Source: Plecoglossus altivelis (taxonomy: Eukaryota > Chordata > Actinopteri > Osmeriformes > Plecoglossidae). From it: a stretch of 64,000 nt of DNA. Made by a program: the position numbers and the translations under genes. The stretch is from contig BROE01000007.1 of assembly GCA_036571765.1 (NCBI GenBank), positions 10,965,264 to 11,029,263 of the forward strand, given 5' to 3'. The notes under the pieces were generated by a model. The model saw only the letters and a program-made list of their open reading frames with translations. It had not been told where the DNA came from and made no database searches. Positions 42,951 through 53,700 of the stretch are shown piece by piece; the first letter of the stretch is position 1, and each line of letters starts with the position of its first letter.

Positions 42951-45900
42951 ATGAGAGGGAGTTATTGCTGCTAGCGAGAGCAAAAGAGGCGGAGGGAGAG
43001 CGTGTCTGTCTGCCGTGGGAGGGTGTGTGTGTGTGTGATTGTGTGTGTGTGTGTGTGTGTGCATGCGCGCGCCTCAGTGACAGCGTGTGTGTGTGTGCAC
43101 TCACACATGGTGCTGCTCACTCTGTCGAGAGCTTTCTCTCTTCCCGGGCCAGCCGTTGTCACCCTCTCTCTCTCCCTTGCTCCTCTCCCTCTCTTCTATC
43201 TCCCTCTTCACCTCCTCAACATCATTTCTCCTTCTGTCCTCCCCCCGTCTCCTTCTCGTCTGTTTGGGATGGTCTCTGCACGTTCCTTGGTGGGGGATTT
43301 GCCTGGCTAACTGAGACATTGAAAAGGTGAGCTGAACGGTTTCCTGAAGTGGTCTCGAATGGTGAGAAAGGCGGAAGGCAGGAGCTTATTGGTTTTCGGA
43401 GAGATTCAGGTTTGAAGATTTCTCTGTAATGCCTAATCCTGTAATCGGAGCTACTAATCAGCGTGTATAGGTGCCCTGCTGAATTGTGGAGGATAAAGAG
43501 CAGTATTTGTAGCATGCATGTCAGGGGGTTCCAGTGACCACCTCTGGTTTCAGCAAGTGTCAGACTATGTCAGGGTGATTGGAGCTTTGGTCCCTGTTTG
43601 ACCCAGGCGGGGCTTTTACATCACTCACTCCGCATCACACCACACCCTGGCAGAGAGCATTAGAGAGAAAGAGAGAGAACGTGTGTGTGTGTGTGTGTTC
43701 ATGGTTAACTTGCTGGTTCTCGGTTTTAGAGCCTGTGGTTATGAATGACAAGACAAAGTGCACGTGTTCTCTGTAAGAATTTGGGTCAAATTCATGTGTA
43801 GTAGAACATCACACAACCTCTCCCCTCGTCCATTGCTCTCCCTCTCCGTAACTCTCTCTCTATATGTATATATACATGTATATACATCCATCTGTATGTT
43901 TCTAGTACATATATAGCATGTCTTACTCTATCTATTACCCACGTACTCAGCTAACCCTGGGTTAAGGAGAACAGGAGAGTGGGGAGAGCAGGAGGACAGT
44001 TAGACAAGGAATACACATTTGACCAGGGAGTCAAATGGAAGAGAGAAGCTAATGACGGTCCTCGAAATTCCTTCTATTCCTCCCCCTCATTCCCCTCTTC
44101 CTCCTAAAGTCCCACACTCTCCCTCTCTTCTCCTCCTTCTAAAACATTCTTTTTCTCACCTCAGTTGCACCTATCCTCCCCCTCTCTGCTTTATTCAGCT
44201 CTCCTCAGCTCTCCTCATCCTTCTCTCCCACTCGTTGGTTCGTTTTTTTCCCTCTCTCACCAGTCAGTCTGATTGTGAGTCCCTCTCTTCTTTCTATCAC
44301 CTCTCTTATCTCCTCTGTATCCTCTCAGGTTCTGGACTCTTTGCGGCGGCTGATAGCCTCTGGACATTCCCTCACTCTCCTCTTGACCGGGAAAGGCTGG
44401 TGTTTTACTGCCAGCCGTGTAAAAGAATAATATGAAAGTGAACGCCATTTGCAGTCATTACATTTGGTTAGGTGGCTTCGATTTATATTTCCAATTATTC
44501 CTTTTCACGGGTCTGTGTGTGTGTGTGTGTGTATGTGTAAGTGCGTAAGGTGTGTGTGTTCCCCCTTCCCCCACCCCCAGACAGTCCTCCAGACATGCCG
44601 CTCTCCACCCAGCCCTGTCTGTCTGCTTGCACCCATCATGCCCCCATCCCCCTTTCCTGCACTCCCCCCCAGCCCTGCACTCCCCCCCAGCCCTGCACTC
44701 TCCCCCTTCCCAGCCCTGCACTCCCCCAGCCCTGCACCCTCCACCTTCAGCCCTGCACCCCTCCCCGCCCAGCCCCTGCACTCCCCCCCAGCCCTGCACC
44801 CCTCCCTCCCAGCCCTGCACCCCTCCCTCCCAGCCTTCCTACAGCAGTAGACCCTGCTGACTCGTATGAAAGAGCTGGTCTGTCAAATCGGGGGACAATG
44901 TTGATCTTCCCAGACAGGTTCGATGTAGTTCCCCACTACATGCATGGTGTGTGTGAGCGCATTGACAGCACCAGACACCCTGTCTGCATCGTCTCTACCC
45001 ACAGGGGAGGGCACGGGAGCTAGACATACCTGTCTGGAGCCAGGCCCCTCATCCAGCCAGCCACACAGACAAGGGGCACGGAGCAGGAGGGCTCTGCATA
45101 TCCTGCCCTTGTCCTTGGTCAAGGGTGAAGGGTACAAGCAGTGATGAAGTTGCTAGTCCTGTCAGGTAGACTGTGTGGTTGTAAAATACCTCTGGTTATC
45201 CAAGTTCACAGACAGCCATCCACTCACTCAAATGACTGGGTCTGTCTCTTGTACAGTGAAACCGGATCTCCCAGTCTATTTATATTTGATGGTTTTTCAT
45301 TATTCAAGTCTGCTTGTTCAATGTTGGCCTGCAATGAAGAGGCTGTGCGTGTGTATTGTGGTGTGTTGTGTGTGTGGGGGGGGGGGGGGTGGGGGGTGGG
45401 GGGGGGTGGGGGTGGGGGGTGGGTAGGTGCTATCTTTTTCTGTAGTGTTTTGTTAGGACAGAGTGAGTGATTGCATTGCTATAGGCAAGCAGAGGGAAAA
45501 GCCTGTGTGAGGGAAGAGGGCACAGTAGCAAGGACACTCTTTCGCTCGTCCTCTCTCCCTCCCTCGGTTCTTTCTCTTCTCCTATCTCTCCCTTTTTCTC
45601 CTACCCTTCTATCTCGCTTTCTCTCAAAATGTCACAAATGTTCTTTTCTCTGTCTCTCCCTCTTTCCCTCGCTCTCTCCCCCCTTCCTGGTCTCTCTCCT
45701 CTCTCTCTATCCCTCTCTCTCCCTCCCTCTCTCTCTCCATCCTTCTCTCTCTCTCCCTCCCTCTCTTTCTCCCTCTTCCTTCCTCTCTCTCCCTCCATCT
45801 CTTCCTCCCTCTCTCTCTCTCTCCCGCCCTCTATTTCTCCCGCTTCCTTCCTCCCTCTCTCCCTCCCTCCCTTTCTCCCTCTTCCTCCCTCTCTCTCCCT

Positions 45901-48900
45901 CCATCTCTTTCTCCCTCTTCCTCTCTCTCTCTCTCCCTCCCTCTCTTTCTCCCTCTTCCTCCCTCTCTCTCTCCCTCCCTCTCTTTCTCCCTCTTCCTCC
46001 CTCCCTCTCTCTCTCTCTCTCTCTCTCTGTCTTTCGTCCTCCTGCTCCTCTTCCCTCTGCTCTAATGACTGCCCCCTGCTGTTTCAGAGCTGTTCTCTCA
46101 GTTTAGATTAAAGGAGGACTTTATGACAACATACCATGTCTATCTTCTGGTCATTTGGTCCCCATGGATTTTATGTGTGGTGCATTAAAGTCAATTAGTT
46201 TGTTCAGCCTTGTTGCATCAAGACACTAAGCTCGTTGCATTTAATGGGTGAATATAATATTGTCACTTTTTTATATGAGGGATGGGCAGCAGGACCCATC
46301 TACTCAACTTAGTAGTAAAGTATCAGGCTGCAGATGTCGTTTTTTCAGTTCATGCCCCCCTTCCTTGTATTGGCTAAAGGCGTCTGCTAGATGAATACAC
46401 AACATCATTATTTATCAGAGAAGCTACTGTATGAGTCCTCTGGTGGCCCTGCCAGGGGCAGACAGGCAGCAGGGCCCTCAACAGAGGACAAGCCCTCTCA
46501 CTGCTGCCTGAAGAGAGACAGTCGAATACCCTTGGGTTCATATTGTCACTGTTCCGGAGAGAGGAATCTAACCCCACTGAGGGTGGAGGCAGCTCTCTCT
46601 CTCTCTCTCTCTCTTTAACACCTCTCCATGTCTCTACCTCTCTCTCCCTTTCTCTCTGTTTCTCCCTCTCGGTCTCTGTCTCTGTCTCTCTCACACCTCT
46701 CCAATAGTCCTCTCTTGGGTATGTGTCTGCTCCTTAGACTCCATTTCATATTGGATGCACTTTATTTATAGCTGCATGTTTTTAGACTTGTTTGTCTGTG
46801 TGATGTAACACCCATCCTCCTCCTTCCCCTCCCCCCACCTCCCCCTCCTTCCACCTCCCCCTCCCCCTCCTCCGTGGTCTGACTGCTGCTCTATCCATCC
46901 GTATCCCCCCCTCTCTATCCATCTTTTTCTCCATCCATCCATTCCTCACATGCTGTGTTGAAGCCCACCCACTCAAAACTGCGACAGAGCTTTTCTTAGC
47001 TGTGCTCGGCAACGTAGGATGTCCTTTTTCTTGCTCGCTCTTTCTCCCTCCCCTCTCTCTTGCTCTATCTCCCTCCCCTCTCTCTTGCTCTCCCTTCCTC
47101 CCTCTCTTTGCTCTCCATTGCTCCCTCTAATTCTCACCTGCTCTCTCTCTCTCTCATTCCCTCCCTCCCCTTGTCTCTCTACTTCCTGTTCCACTAACAC
47201 CTTCATCCAGGACACTGTCGAGTGGCGGGGCTCGCGGCCAGCCCCTGACGCACTCGTCCTCTCACACATGCGTCAGTGGCCCTGGCCCAGTGCCACCATG
47301 CCCACTGTCTCACAGATAAAACAGCACATCATACTCAGTGGGCAGCGACAACAGTCGCTTCGCTGCAGTTACAGCCAGCGTTATGCTCTTGCCCTGCTGA
47401 TAGGCAAAGACAACTAGATGATCATGATTCCAACTCAAATATGAGCTTCAGAGACAGGATGCATTTGATCAGCTTCATTTACTGAATATAAATGACTGTG
47501 GTGCATCAAACCCGTTGAAGTATTAACGTTTTAACTGTGTTTGTTACACCTTTACTTTTTCAGCCATACCGCCTTTACCATACCACCCATCTTAGAACAA
47601 GTTCTGTGCCTGTTATTCTCAGTTAATGTAGTCCAAGTCGAAACTCGGAAGCCTGAAGACATGAGCAGACAAGCAGAACATACATTAGGATTTACAATAG
47701 CCGGCAGTCTCTGGTATATTCAGTAGGATAAAACAAATGGTTGCACTGCTGGCTGTACAGCTGCCACGTGGCTGCTGCTTTATTACTCTGCTCTCTCACA
47801 TATTGGAATTTGCCTTAAATTAGTTTTTGCCACAGGGACGTAAAACAAATTCAAAAATCGCTTTAGTTTCACTGTGTCATTGTTTCTTGTTGGTGGATCG
47901 TGGCCTCCACAGATAAAACACATCTGTGGTATTGTGCTGCCAGGACAGTCATGCACTGTCCTCTCTCCCTCACCTACATCATGCTGGACATGTCCTCTCT
48001 CCCTCACCTACATCATGCTGGACGTGTCCTCTCTCCCTCACCTACATCATGCTGGACGTGTCCTCTCTCCCTCACCTACATCATGCTGGACATGTTCTCA
48101 CTCCCTCACCTACATCATCCTGGACATGTCCTCTCTCCCTCACCTGCATCATGCTGGACATGTCCTCTCTCCCTCACCTACATCATACTGGACATGTCCT
48201 CTCTACCTCATCTGCATGATGATAGACATCCTCCCTCCCTCACCTACATCATGCTGCTCCATCCTACCTCTCTGAGGTCCAGGATGTATCCAAAGCCCTG
48301 CTTGCAATCTAATCCTAACTGGCAATGTCAGGCCCTTCATCAAGGTAACATCGCACAAGAGCTGACAGAATAGCCTTTGGTCTGTCAGGCTAGCTAATAC
48401 AGCCGTGACAAATGACTCTGCTCTGATAGCTGGCTCTCCTCAGTTCCCCCGCACAGTCTAAGTTCTACAAGGAGGTTATTCCCCGTTGTCCCTAAGGCCG
48501 TTTTTTTTTTTTTTGCCTTGTCAAGACAGTGTTGACCTCCATTTGTAGCACGGTGTTGTGATTTTAATGGGGTTTTCTACTGCACTACTATCCTGTGCCC
48601 TGTTTGGAGTGCAAGTGTTGTGTGTGTGTGTGTGTGTCGTGGATGAATATGTGTGCCATGGCTAGCATGACATCATGACAGATGCTGTCTCTGGTAATAA
48701 TAAGGGGTGCCAGTCCAGGCAGCACTGTTCATCCCAGCTGACAGCTGATGGAGGAGGTCAGGACCCTACACAGGTGGGGCAGAAAACAAAGTGTTCAAGC
48801 CCACCTGTTTGAGAACATGTCAATGACTTTGGTATTATTTCCATCACTTCCTATGCTCTGTGTGGTTCTGGGGCTGGTCGGAGAAAGTTAGCTCAGTAAG

Positions 48901-51900
48901 GTTCTGCTTGGCAGGTGGTAGACCACATTTGTGTGGACTGTGTTCTGACCTGGTACTGGTTTCCAGATGTATGTGCACAGATGAAATACGATCTTTTCTT
49001 CTCCATCAATATGCCCTCCAAAATGGCTACTTTGCGATCTAGTTAGCTATCTGGCTGTGTGGCTGGATGTGTGTCTGTGTGCCTGCACCTTGAGTTAGAA
49101 GTGATTGATGCAAATGAAGATGTCTGCCAACACTTGACTGAGCAGGTGTCTGCTTTCCTATTGCCTTTGTGCCCGTGTTGTGATTCATTAGAGCCCACTT
49201 CCTAGGGAAGATCAGCACATTCAAACAGAACATAGCGTTCACATCCAACCATCCCACCCCCACTGGCGTGCGCGCGCACGCGCACGCGCACACACGTGAA
49301 TGTCAAAACACTCAGACACTTCAACGTCGGCTCTTGTCTTTGACCAAATCCTCCGCTGTCTCTAAAAGTACCACACTTAATGGGATCAAATCATCTGGCT
49401 ATTCTCCACTGCAGTACATCACAGAGGACAATGAAGGACCAGACAGTCTCTCGAGCAGCGGTAACACAGTGCTCGAGTCAGAGGCGGACTAGGTAAAGCA
49501 AAGTGAAAGAGTCCATTGTGGTCCCCTGAGTCTTAAGAGACTCCTTGTGACAGATCAGAGTGACAGCACCACCGTGCAGGAATAATGGAGGTCCTTATAG
49601 AATTGTATAGGTGACCCTGTGGAGACTGTGCGGCATGTATCCATCTGTGATTGTGGGTTCCCTTAGTGAGTCTGAGTGTGTGTGTGTGTCTCAGTGCGCC
49701 CATAGTCCCAAGGGCTGTTAGGGCTACTATCCAGAAACAGGAAGCCAGTAGACATGAACAAATGCCTGAGGTAGTCTCTTTTTTGCCAGCGGTGACCTAA
49801 CACAGAGTACATCCTTAAAGGACCTTTCAGATGCCTGGAAAGGAGCGGGCCCTCTAATGATGTCTCAGGGAGAGCCAGGGCCCCAGGGCCTCAGGGCCCC
49901 AGGATACATCAACACCCCACAGCGCTCTAATGACTGTGGCGTTCTCTGTGACATTTGAACCTTTCAGAGGTGGACTCTGGGTAGAAGGAGAGGGGGTGGG
50001 CTTTGTCCCTGACGTCTTCAGGAGATGTAGTCCCAGACACCTCTTAGATGAGTCACAACTCAGGGGCCATGGGGTTTGTGTCTTTGAAAGGCAGCAGCTA
50101 TAGTATAAGTGGTCAATTATTTCCGTTTTTCTTTATCTACATTCTAACTCAATTGTCATTAACTATGTATGACTGCATGCTAGAGTTTGTAACAGTTTTT
50201 TACCGTAGATTATAAGGGAAAAGAGCTTTAAGTACATGGTCAACTATGGCATTTTAAGCGGTACACATTTTCTACTCTTTATTTCACAGTGCTGATTGGA
50301 CCAGTAGAGGGGTAGTTGGTCCGTGGTCCTGTGTGTCTCAAGCATCTAGAATGAGAATGACTGTCTGGCCTGGTCCCTCCCTCATGTTCCAGCTCAGTAG
50401 CTATTGATCTCTGTGGCACCAGCGTCTGCCCTGATCACATCATAGCTCACCATGCAAACAGCCAGTCTTGCTTGTTCCTGCCCGCAGACCTTCATAGGCC
50501 CTCGCGCAGGGAATTTGCCGGATATTTACGAAACGAAATGTAACACTCGTGCTGTGATGCGGTGGTGAGCGCGCTCTATAGATAGCCTGCTGAGTGACGT
50601 AGCCTGCTGTACTGGAGGTATCACTGCAGTGGCTGGGATTGGCTGAGAGGATTCGTTGCTGGACTGTTTGATTAACTAGCCAATGAGTGTCAATCTCTCT
50701 GCCTGTTCCGGGTCTCGCACACTCACACCCTGAAGCTAATGCTATTAGTTTATCGACTGGCTTGATATGTCCACCCGCCACCCAATCTAGTCCTTGACTG
50801 CTGCATACCAGGAAACCGGACAGAGATATCCTATCCTAGAACCTAAACAGTCATTTAGTCATTTGTGGGAGTGTTCTGTGTGCACTGGGCCTTCTGCAAA
50901 TAATCACTTTTTTCAAACGGCTGCTTGCTTTAGGAATGTCTGGCCTTGCTTAATTTAAGTGGGAGTATATGATCTGGGAATAAATTGCGCTAAGCCCTTG
51001 TGTTAGCGTCCGGCGCTAACATTATGGCTGCTCCAGCTTAGCTTTGTCAAACAGGCGTCGGTAGAGGCTAAGCGCTGCTGACACATCGACCTCTCTGCTC
51101 CATCCACTGGAGCTAATTCAGCCTGCTCAGTCCCCTGGGCCTCATTGATCCTTATATCATTAGCCCCCTGCACATCTATCAGCAGACCTAATGCCTACAG
51201 GACCAGTCCTCAGTCTCTCACATGCAGTCAGAGATACCAGTCATGTAGTGCTCCACACCTTGTACTTGATTGGCTCGGTTCTTGCGACAGTAATAACGGC
51301 CTTTTAACCATGGGCAGGAGAAAGAAGTGGATTTTGCCCGTGGGGTCACACTTTGCCACCGTGAGGGGCCAGCTGTCCCATCGGAGGAAGGGGGTGGAGG
51401 GGCTGTGTGTGGGCAGTCTCCTGGGGCTCCTCAGGTCCAGGTGCTGGCAGCTGGAGGAGGAGATGGCCCTGGTGATAGAGCACCACCAGCACCGCCGCGC
51501 TCACTCACTCTCCTCTTTCTGCTCGTCCTCCGCAGATGGTGGGAGTGAGGACCTGGCCGGCCCCTGCTCGCCCGGCCTAGATCACCCCTACCTCAGCTAC
51601 GCTGGGCAAGGTAAGCGGCCTCTCCTTCACATCTCTTTCTTCATGTCCATATCCCATAACTCTCTTCTGCTCAGTCATCAGCTTGGTCCTCCTGTGTCCT
51701 TTCCAATAACTAAACTCATCTCTCTGAGTATTTTCTGATAGCAGTGGTTGTAGTCTTCGCTGCCTCAATGTTTTCTTTCATCTATCACCTGTACTGTAAG
51801 TACCCTGGAGGATTTGTCATTTCTATTTGTATTTTTGGAGGTCAGAGTAAGATTTCTTCTTCCGTGTATTTAAACGTAAGTAGTGAAAGACTGTTTAGAT

Positions 51901-53054
51901 CTTTAGAATTTCACTTCCCTTCGACCCTCCCTGTCGACCGAGGGTATACAGCGTTTTTGAGCCGTACTGAGTTGAGTGGGTGTTTGTGCGTTTGAAGGCA
52001 CAAAGAGGCTCTTACCCTTTAAGTGCCGCCTGTTTCAACATAGAGCCCTACCGTACTGTCCTGTCCTTTCCTTCTTGCGTGGGGGTATTTGGAGAGCTAA
52101 GCCCATCGCCACTGAAGTCACCCTCCCTCCCTCCCCAGACCGTTGGCTCACACCAAACCCCTCTTGCGGCTCGCAGACAATTATGCAGAGCTGCTGGTGG
52201 AGGAATGCAAATTTGCCGGCAAATTCTCCCGAAAGCGTTGGGTTTCACAGCAGTGATGCAGACAGGACAAGTGTCTTTGCACACACACAGACCTAGCTGT
52301 CAGTGATGACCGCGTGGATGAGTTAACTGTTGTTCCTGAGTGTCGCAGGGCAAACGTGTTAACTTGCCAGGGAATGTGGCTGGAAAAGGAACGTAGGAAA
52401 TTAACAAAATAGTTGGCTTCTGCTGGAGGGATGGAGGGTTATTCACACTGGTTGCTGTGTGTCTTCAGGGACTGCTGCTTGTTATTGCTGACAAAATAGT
52501 TGCTCTTCCACAGCCAGTAGGTCAGTACTGTAAAGAGTGGATGCTGCCTACGGGCCTTCTATCTACTGGGTCAGCTCATGATGGCCACAGTCAATACCTC
52601 CACATCACAACACTCCCCTCTCTCTCTCTGATTCTCCACCCTAACCACATCACTCTGATATCCAGGGAGTGGAAGCTTACAGTGTTAAATTGGGAGGCCA
52701 TGGGTTCAGGAAAGTGAACTTGGAGTTCAGGAAAAAACCCCCAGCTAAGAGTATGTTGTATTGAAGCATAATTGGTTGTTCCATGACGGGTGGTGTGTTG
52801 AGGACCCTCCCATTTTGCTCTGTGCTAGATTGGAGTAACCCAAGGCCTTCGCTGTGTCTCCTCCCACCCTGCAGGTGGCAGTGTAGACAGCGACTGTGCC
52901 TTCAAGGGAGACTGCAGCGTGCCCCCGCTCTCCATCACGGAGGGAATGCAGCACATCCGCATCATGGAGGGTGTGTCGCGCTCCCTGCCCTCCTCCCCTC
53001 TGCTCGCTCACCAGGCCATCAGCGTCCGTCTGCAGCCTACCAGCAAACGCACAG
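38798..53054 (+). CDS. tanc2: TANC2 scaffold protein, N-terminal coding part
   Basis: The three coding exons (38798-38864, 51536-51610 and 52875-53054) join in phase to 107 codons plus one base and continue beyond the window. None of the domains (ATPase-like module, ankyrin repeats, TPR, PDZ ligand) falls inside; only the disordered N terminus is present. Recognition rests on the start block MFRNSLKMLL and on GMQHIRIMEGVSRSLPSSPLL in the third exon, a strongly conserved TANC signature. Teleosts often keep two copies (tanc2a and tanc2b), and the window does not say which this is. The divergent marchf10 neighbour supports TANC2 over TANC1. Confidence 0.94.
39882..39897 (+). promoter_or_regulatory. 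CTCF-like motif
   Basis: CAGACAGGGGGCGCT matches the CTCF core CCACCAGGGGGCGCT at 12 of 15 positions, including all of AGGGGGCGCT. It lies in the tanc2 intron about 1 kb after the first coding exon. Binding is not demonstrated. Confidence 0.35.
40801..41093. repeat. 39-bp minisatellite
   Basis: The block GAGATCAGTG recurs at 39-base spacing (40802, 40841, 40880 and onward), about seven and a half units in all, each ending in GGTACTTGTAAAGCGA. One internal unit is 33 bases, lacking six bases of the GTGTGGTACGG region. Because 39 and 33 are multiples of three, several frames stay open and mimic a Cys-rich repeat protein. Confidence 0.93.
42781..42960. repeat. GA-rich tract
   Basis: About 180 bases of GAGAGA with repeated GGATGAGAGA and GCAAGAGAAGGA blocks, followed after 60 bases by GT repeats. 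Confidence 0.88.
43023..43101. repeat. (GT)n cluster with GCATGCGCGCGC core
   Basis: Three GT runs interrupted by ATT and by GCATGCGCGCGCCTCAGTGACAGC. Most of it is alternating purine-pyrimidine sequence and so could adopt Z-DNA. Confidence 0.85.
44655..44838. repeat. C-rich minisatellite (AGCCCTGCACTCCCCCC)
   Basis: About ten imperfect copies of a 17-19 base unit with core AGCCCTGCA(C)CCCTCC. Pro-rich frames through it are shadows of the repeat. Confidence 0.88.
45376..45425 (+). repeat. Poly-G cluster, G-quadruplex-prone
   Basis: Runs of 14, 6, 9, 5 and 6 G, each separated by a single T, followed by GGG. This is a dense G4-forming pattern. Confidence 0.85.
45541..46032. repeat. 490-base polypyrimidine tract
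   Basis: CTCTCTCCCTCC and CTTTCTCCCTCTTCC blocks continue for nearly 500 bases with very few purines. Internal periodicity is about 45-55 bases (CTCTTTCTCCCTCTTCC recurs). Such tracts can form triplex (H-DNA). Confidence 0.9.
46355..46400 (+). mobile_element. SINE 3' tail remnant
   Basis: GGCTAAAGGCGTCTGCTAGATGAATA closely matches the tail shared by many teleost SINEs and their partner LINEs. No tRNA-like head with A and B boxes is recognisable upstream, so this is probably a truncated copy. The left border is uncertain. Confidence 0.6.
46590..47170. repeat. C/T-rich low-complexity region
   Basis: Several polypyrimidine blocks (46590-46615, 46630-46700, 46814-46875 and 47035-47165) are separated by unique sequence. 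Ser/Leu/Pro-rich frames on either strand are artefacts of composition. Confidence 0.75.
47958..48256. repeat. 34-bp minisatellite
   Basis: About eight to nine copies of a unit beginning CCTCTCTCCCTCACCTACAT and ending CATGCTGGACATGT. Since 34 is not a multiple of three the array rotates through all frames, and all three stay open because the unit lacks stops. Confidence 0.92.
49266..49297. repeat. Alternating CG/CA run (Z-DNA-prone)
   Basis: GCGTGCGCGCGCACGCGCACGC continuing into ACACACGTG is strict purine-pyrimidine alternation for about 32 bases. Confidence 0.85.
50590..50700 (+). promoter_or_regulatory. tanc2: Possible internal tanc2 promoter elements
   Basis: A TGACGT half-CRE (50595-50600), an inverted CCAAT (ATTGG, 50638-50642) and a direct CCAAT (50690-50694) cluster within 100 bases, about 600 bases upstream of the ATG at 51310. 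Chance occurrence is possible; positional logic is the only support. Confidence 0.25.
51310..51535 (+). other. tanc2: Possible alternative first coding exon of tanc2
   Basis: An ATG in good context (ACCATGG) at 51310 opens a frame of 75 codons beginning MGRRKKWILPVGSHF. It runs without a stop and in the correct frame into the coding exon at 51536 (DGGSED). If transcription starts upstream, a shorter-5' transcript would give TANC2 a different basic N terminus. The peptide is not one I recognise, and its last residues translate the polypyrimidine tract of the ordinary splice acceptor, so it may be noncoding. Confidence 0.3.
51536..51610 (+). CDS. tanc2: tanc2 coding exon 2
   Basis: A 75-base exon between CCGCAG (acceptor, 51535) and CAAG|GTAAGC (donor, 51610/51611), phase 1 on both sides. 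It encodes DGGSEDLAGPCSPGLDHPY and then LSYAGQ. The DGGSE start matches TANC2. The remainder diverges, as expected of the variable N-terminal segment. Confidence 0.9.
51611..52874 (+). other. tanc2: tanc2 intron between coding exons 2 and 3
   Basis: 1.26 kb of unique, mixed sequence without tandem arrays, recognisable transposons or convincing exons. Confidence 0.7.
52875..53054 (+). CDS. tanc2: tanc2 coding exon 3
   Basis: A 180-base exon between CCTGCAG (52874) and ACAG|GTAACC (53054/53055). It encodes GSVDSDCAFKGDCSVPPLSI, then TEGMQHIRIMEGVSRSLPSS and PLLAHQAISVRLQP. The second and third blocks are nearly identical to mammalian TANC2. SRSLPSSPLL is a candidate phospho-regulated segment conserved in TANC proteins. 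Confidence 0.95.
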
Positions 53055-53392
53055 GTAACCCTGGACATCCCTGCATCCACTCTGCAGAGCTCTACCAGAG
53101 ACAACACAGGCAGGCTGTGCGTGTCCCACTGCTTTTGAATGTGTGATTATGTTAAAATGACAAATTCAATAACGAACCGTAATAACATTAGCTGGGAATA
53201 GGTCGGAATTAGGTAGATTCGATTTCCCTGTTACGAACTTCAACATCAACAGGCTGTAGGCTGCATCAGAGTTCATCTAAATGTCTGGCTTAGGTTCACT
53301 GTGATTACAAACCAATCCACCACTATTAAATCCACTTTCAGTCTCCCTTTGGGCAGCCTGTTTGCCTCCCTGCTGCCGCTGCCACAGTTCAG

Positions 53393-53700
53393 CCTCCTCT
53401 GCTCCCTCACCACCACCTCCTCTGCTCCCTCATCGCCTCCTGTGCTCCCTCATCGCCTCCTCTGCTCCCTCATCGCCTCCTCTGCTCCCTCACCGCCTCC
53501 TCTGCTCCCTCATCGCCTCCTCTGCTCCCTCATCGCCTCCTCTGCTCCCTCACCGCCTCCTCTGCTCCCTCATCGCCTCTTCTGCTCCCTCATCGCCTCC
53601 TGTGCTCCCTCATCGCCTCCTCTGCTCCCTCATCGCCTCCTCTGCTCCCTCATCGCCTCCTCTGCTCCCTCATCGCCTCCTCTGCTCCCTCACCGCTTCA
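53393..53700. repeat. 20-bp minisatellite
   Basis: About 15 highly regular copies of CTCCTCTGCTCCCTCATCGC with CATCGC/CACCGC and TCT/TGT variants, starting 340 bases after the third tanc2 coding exon. Three units span 60 bases, so frames repeat every 60 and give false Ser/Pro/Leu proteins. Confidence 0.94.

Larger units (their letters stand above)
38865..51535 (+). other. tanc2: tanc2 intron between coding exons 1 and 2
   Basis: 12.7 kb, strikingly rich in tandem repeats. It holds the 39-bp array (40.8 kb), GA and GT tracts (42.8-43.1 kb), a C-rich minisatellite (44.65 kb), a poly-G cluster (45.38 kb), a 490-base CT tract (45.54 kb), a SINE tail (46.37 kb), more C/T-rich sequence (46.6-47.17 kb), a 34-bp array (47.96 kb) and an alternating CG/CA run (49.27 kb). 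No exon is supported except possibly an alternative first exon at 51310. Confidence 0.55.

Noticed and set aside
44541..45023. Proline-rich open frames of 100-160 codons
   Set aside because: They are produced by the AGCCCTGCACTCCCCCC minisatellite; two overlapping frames look alike.
45471..46111. Ser/Leu-rich open frames up to 211 codons
   Set aside because: Translation of a polypyrimidine tract; the opposite strand gives Arg/Glu-rich frames equally well.
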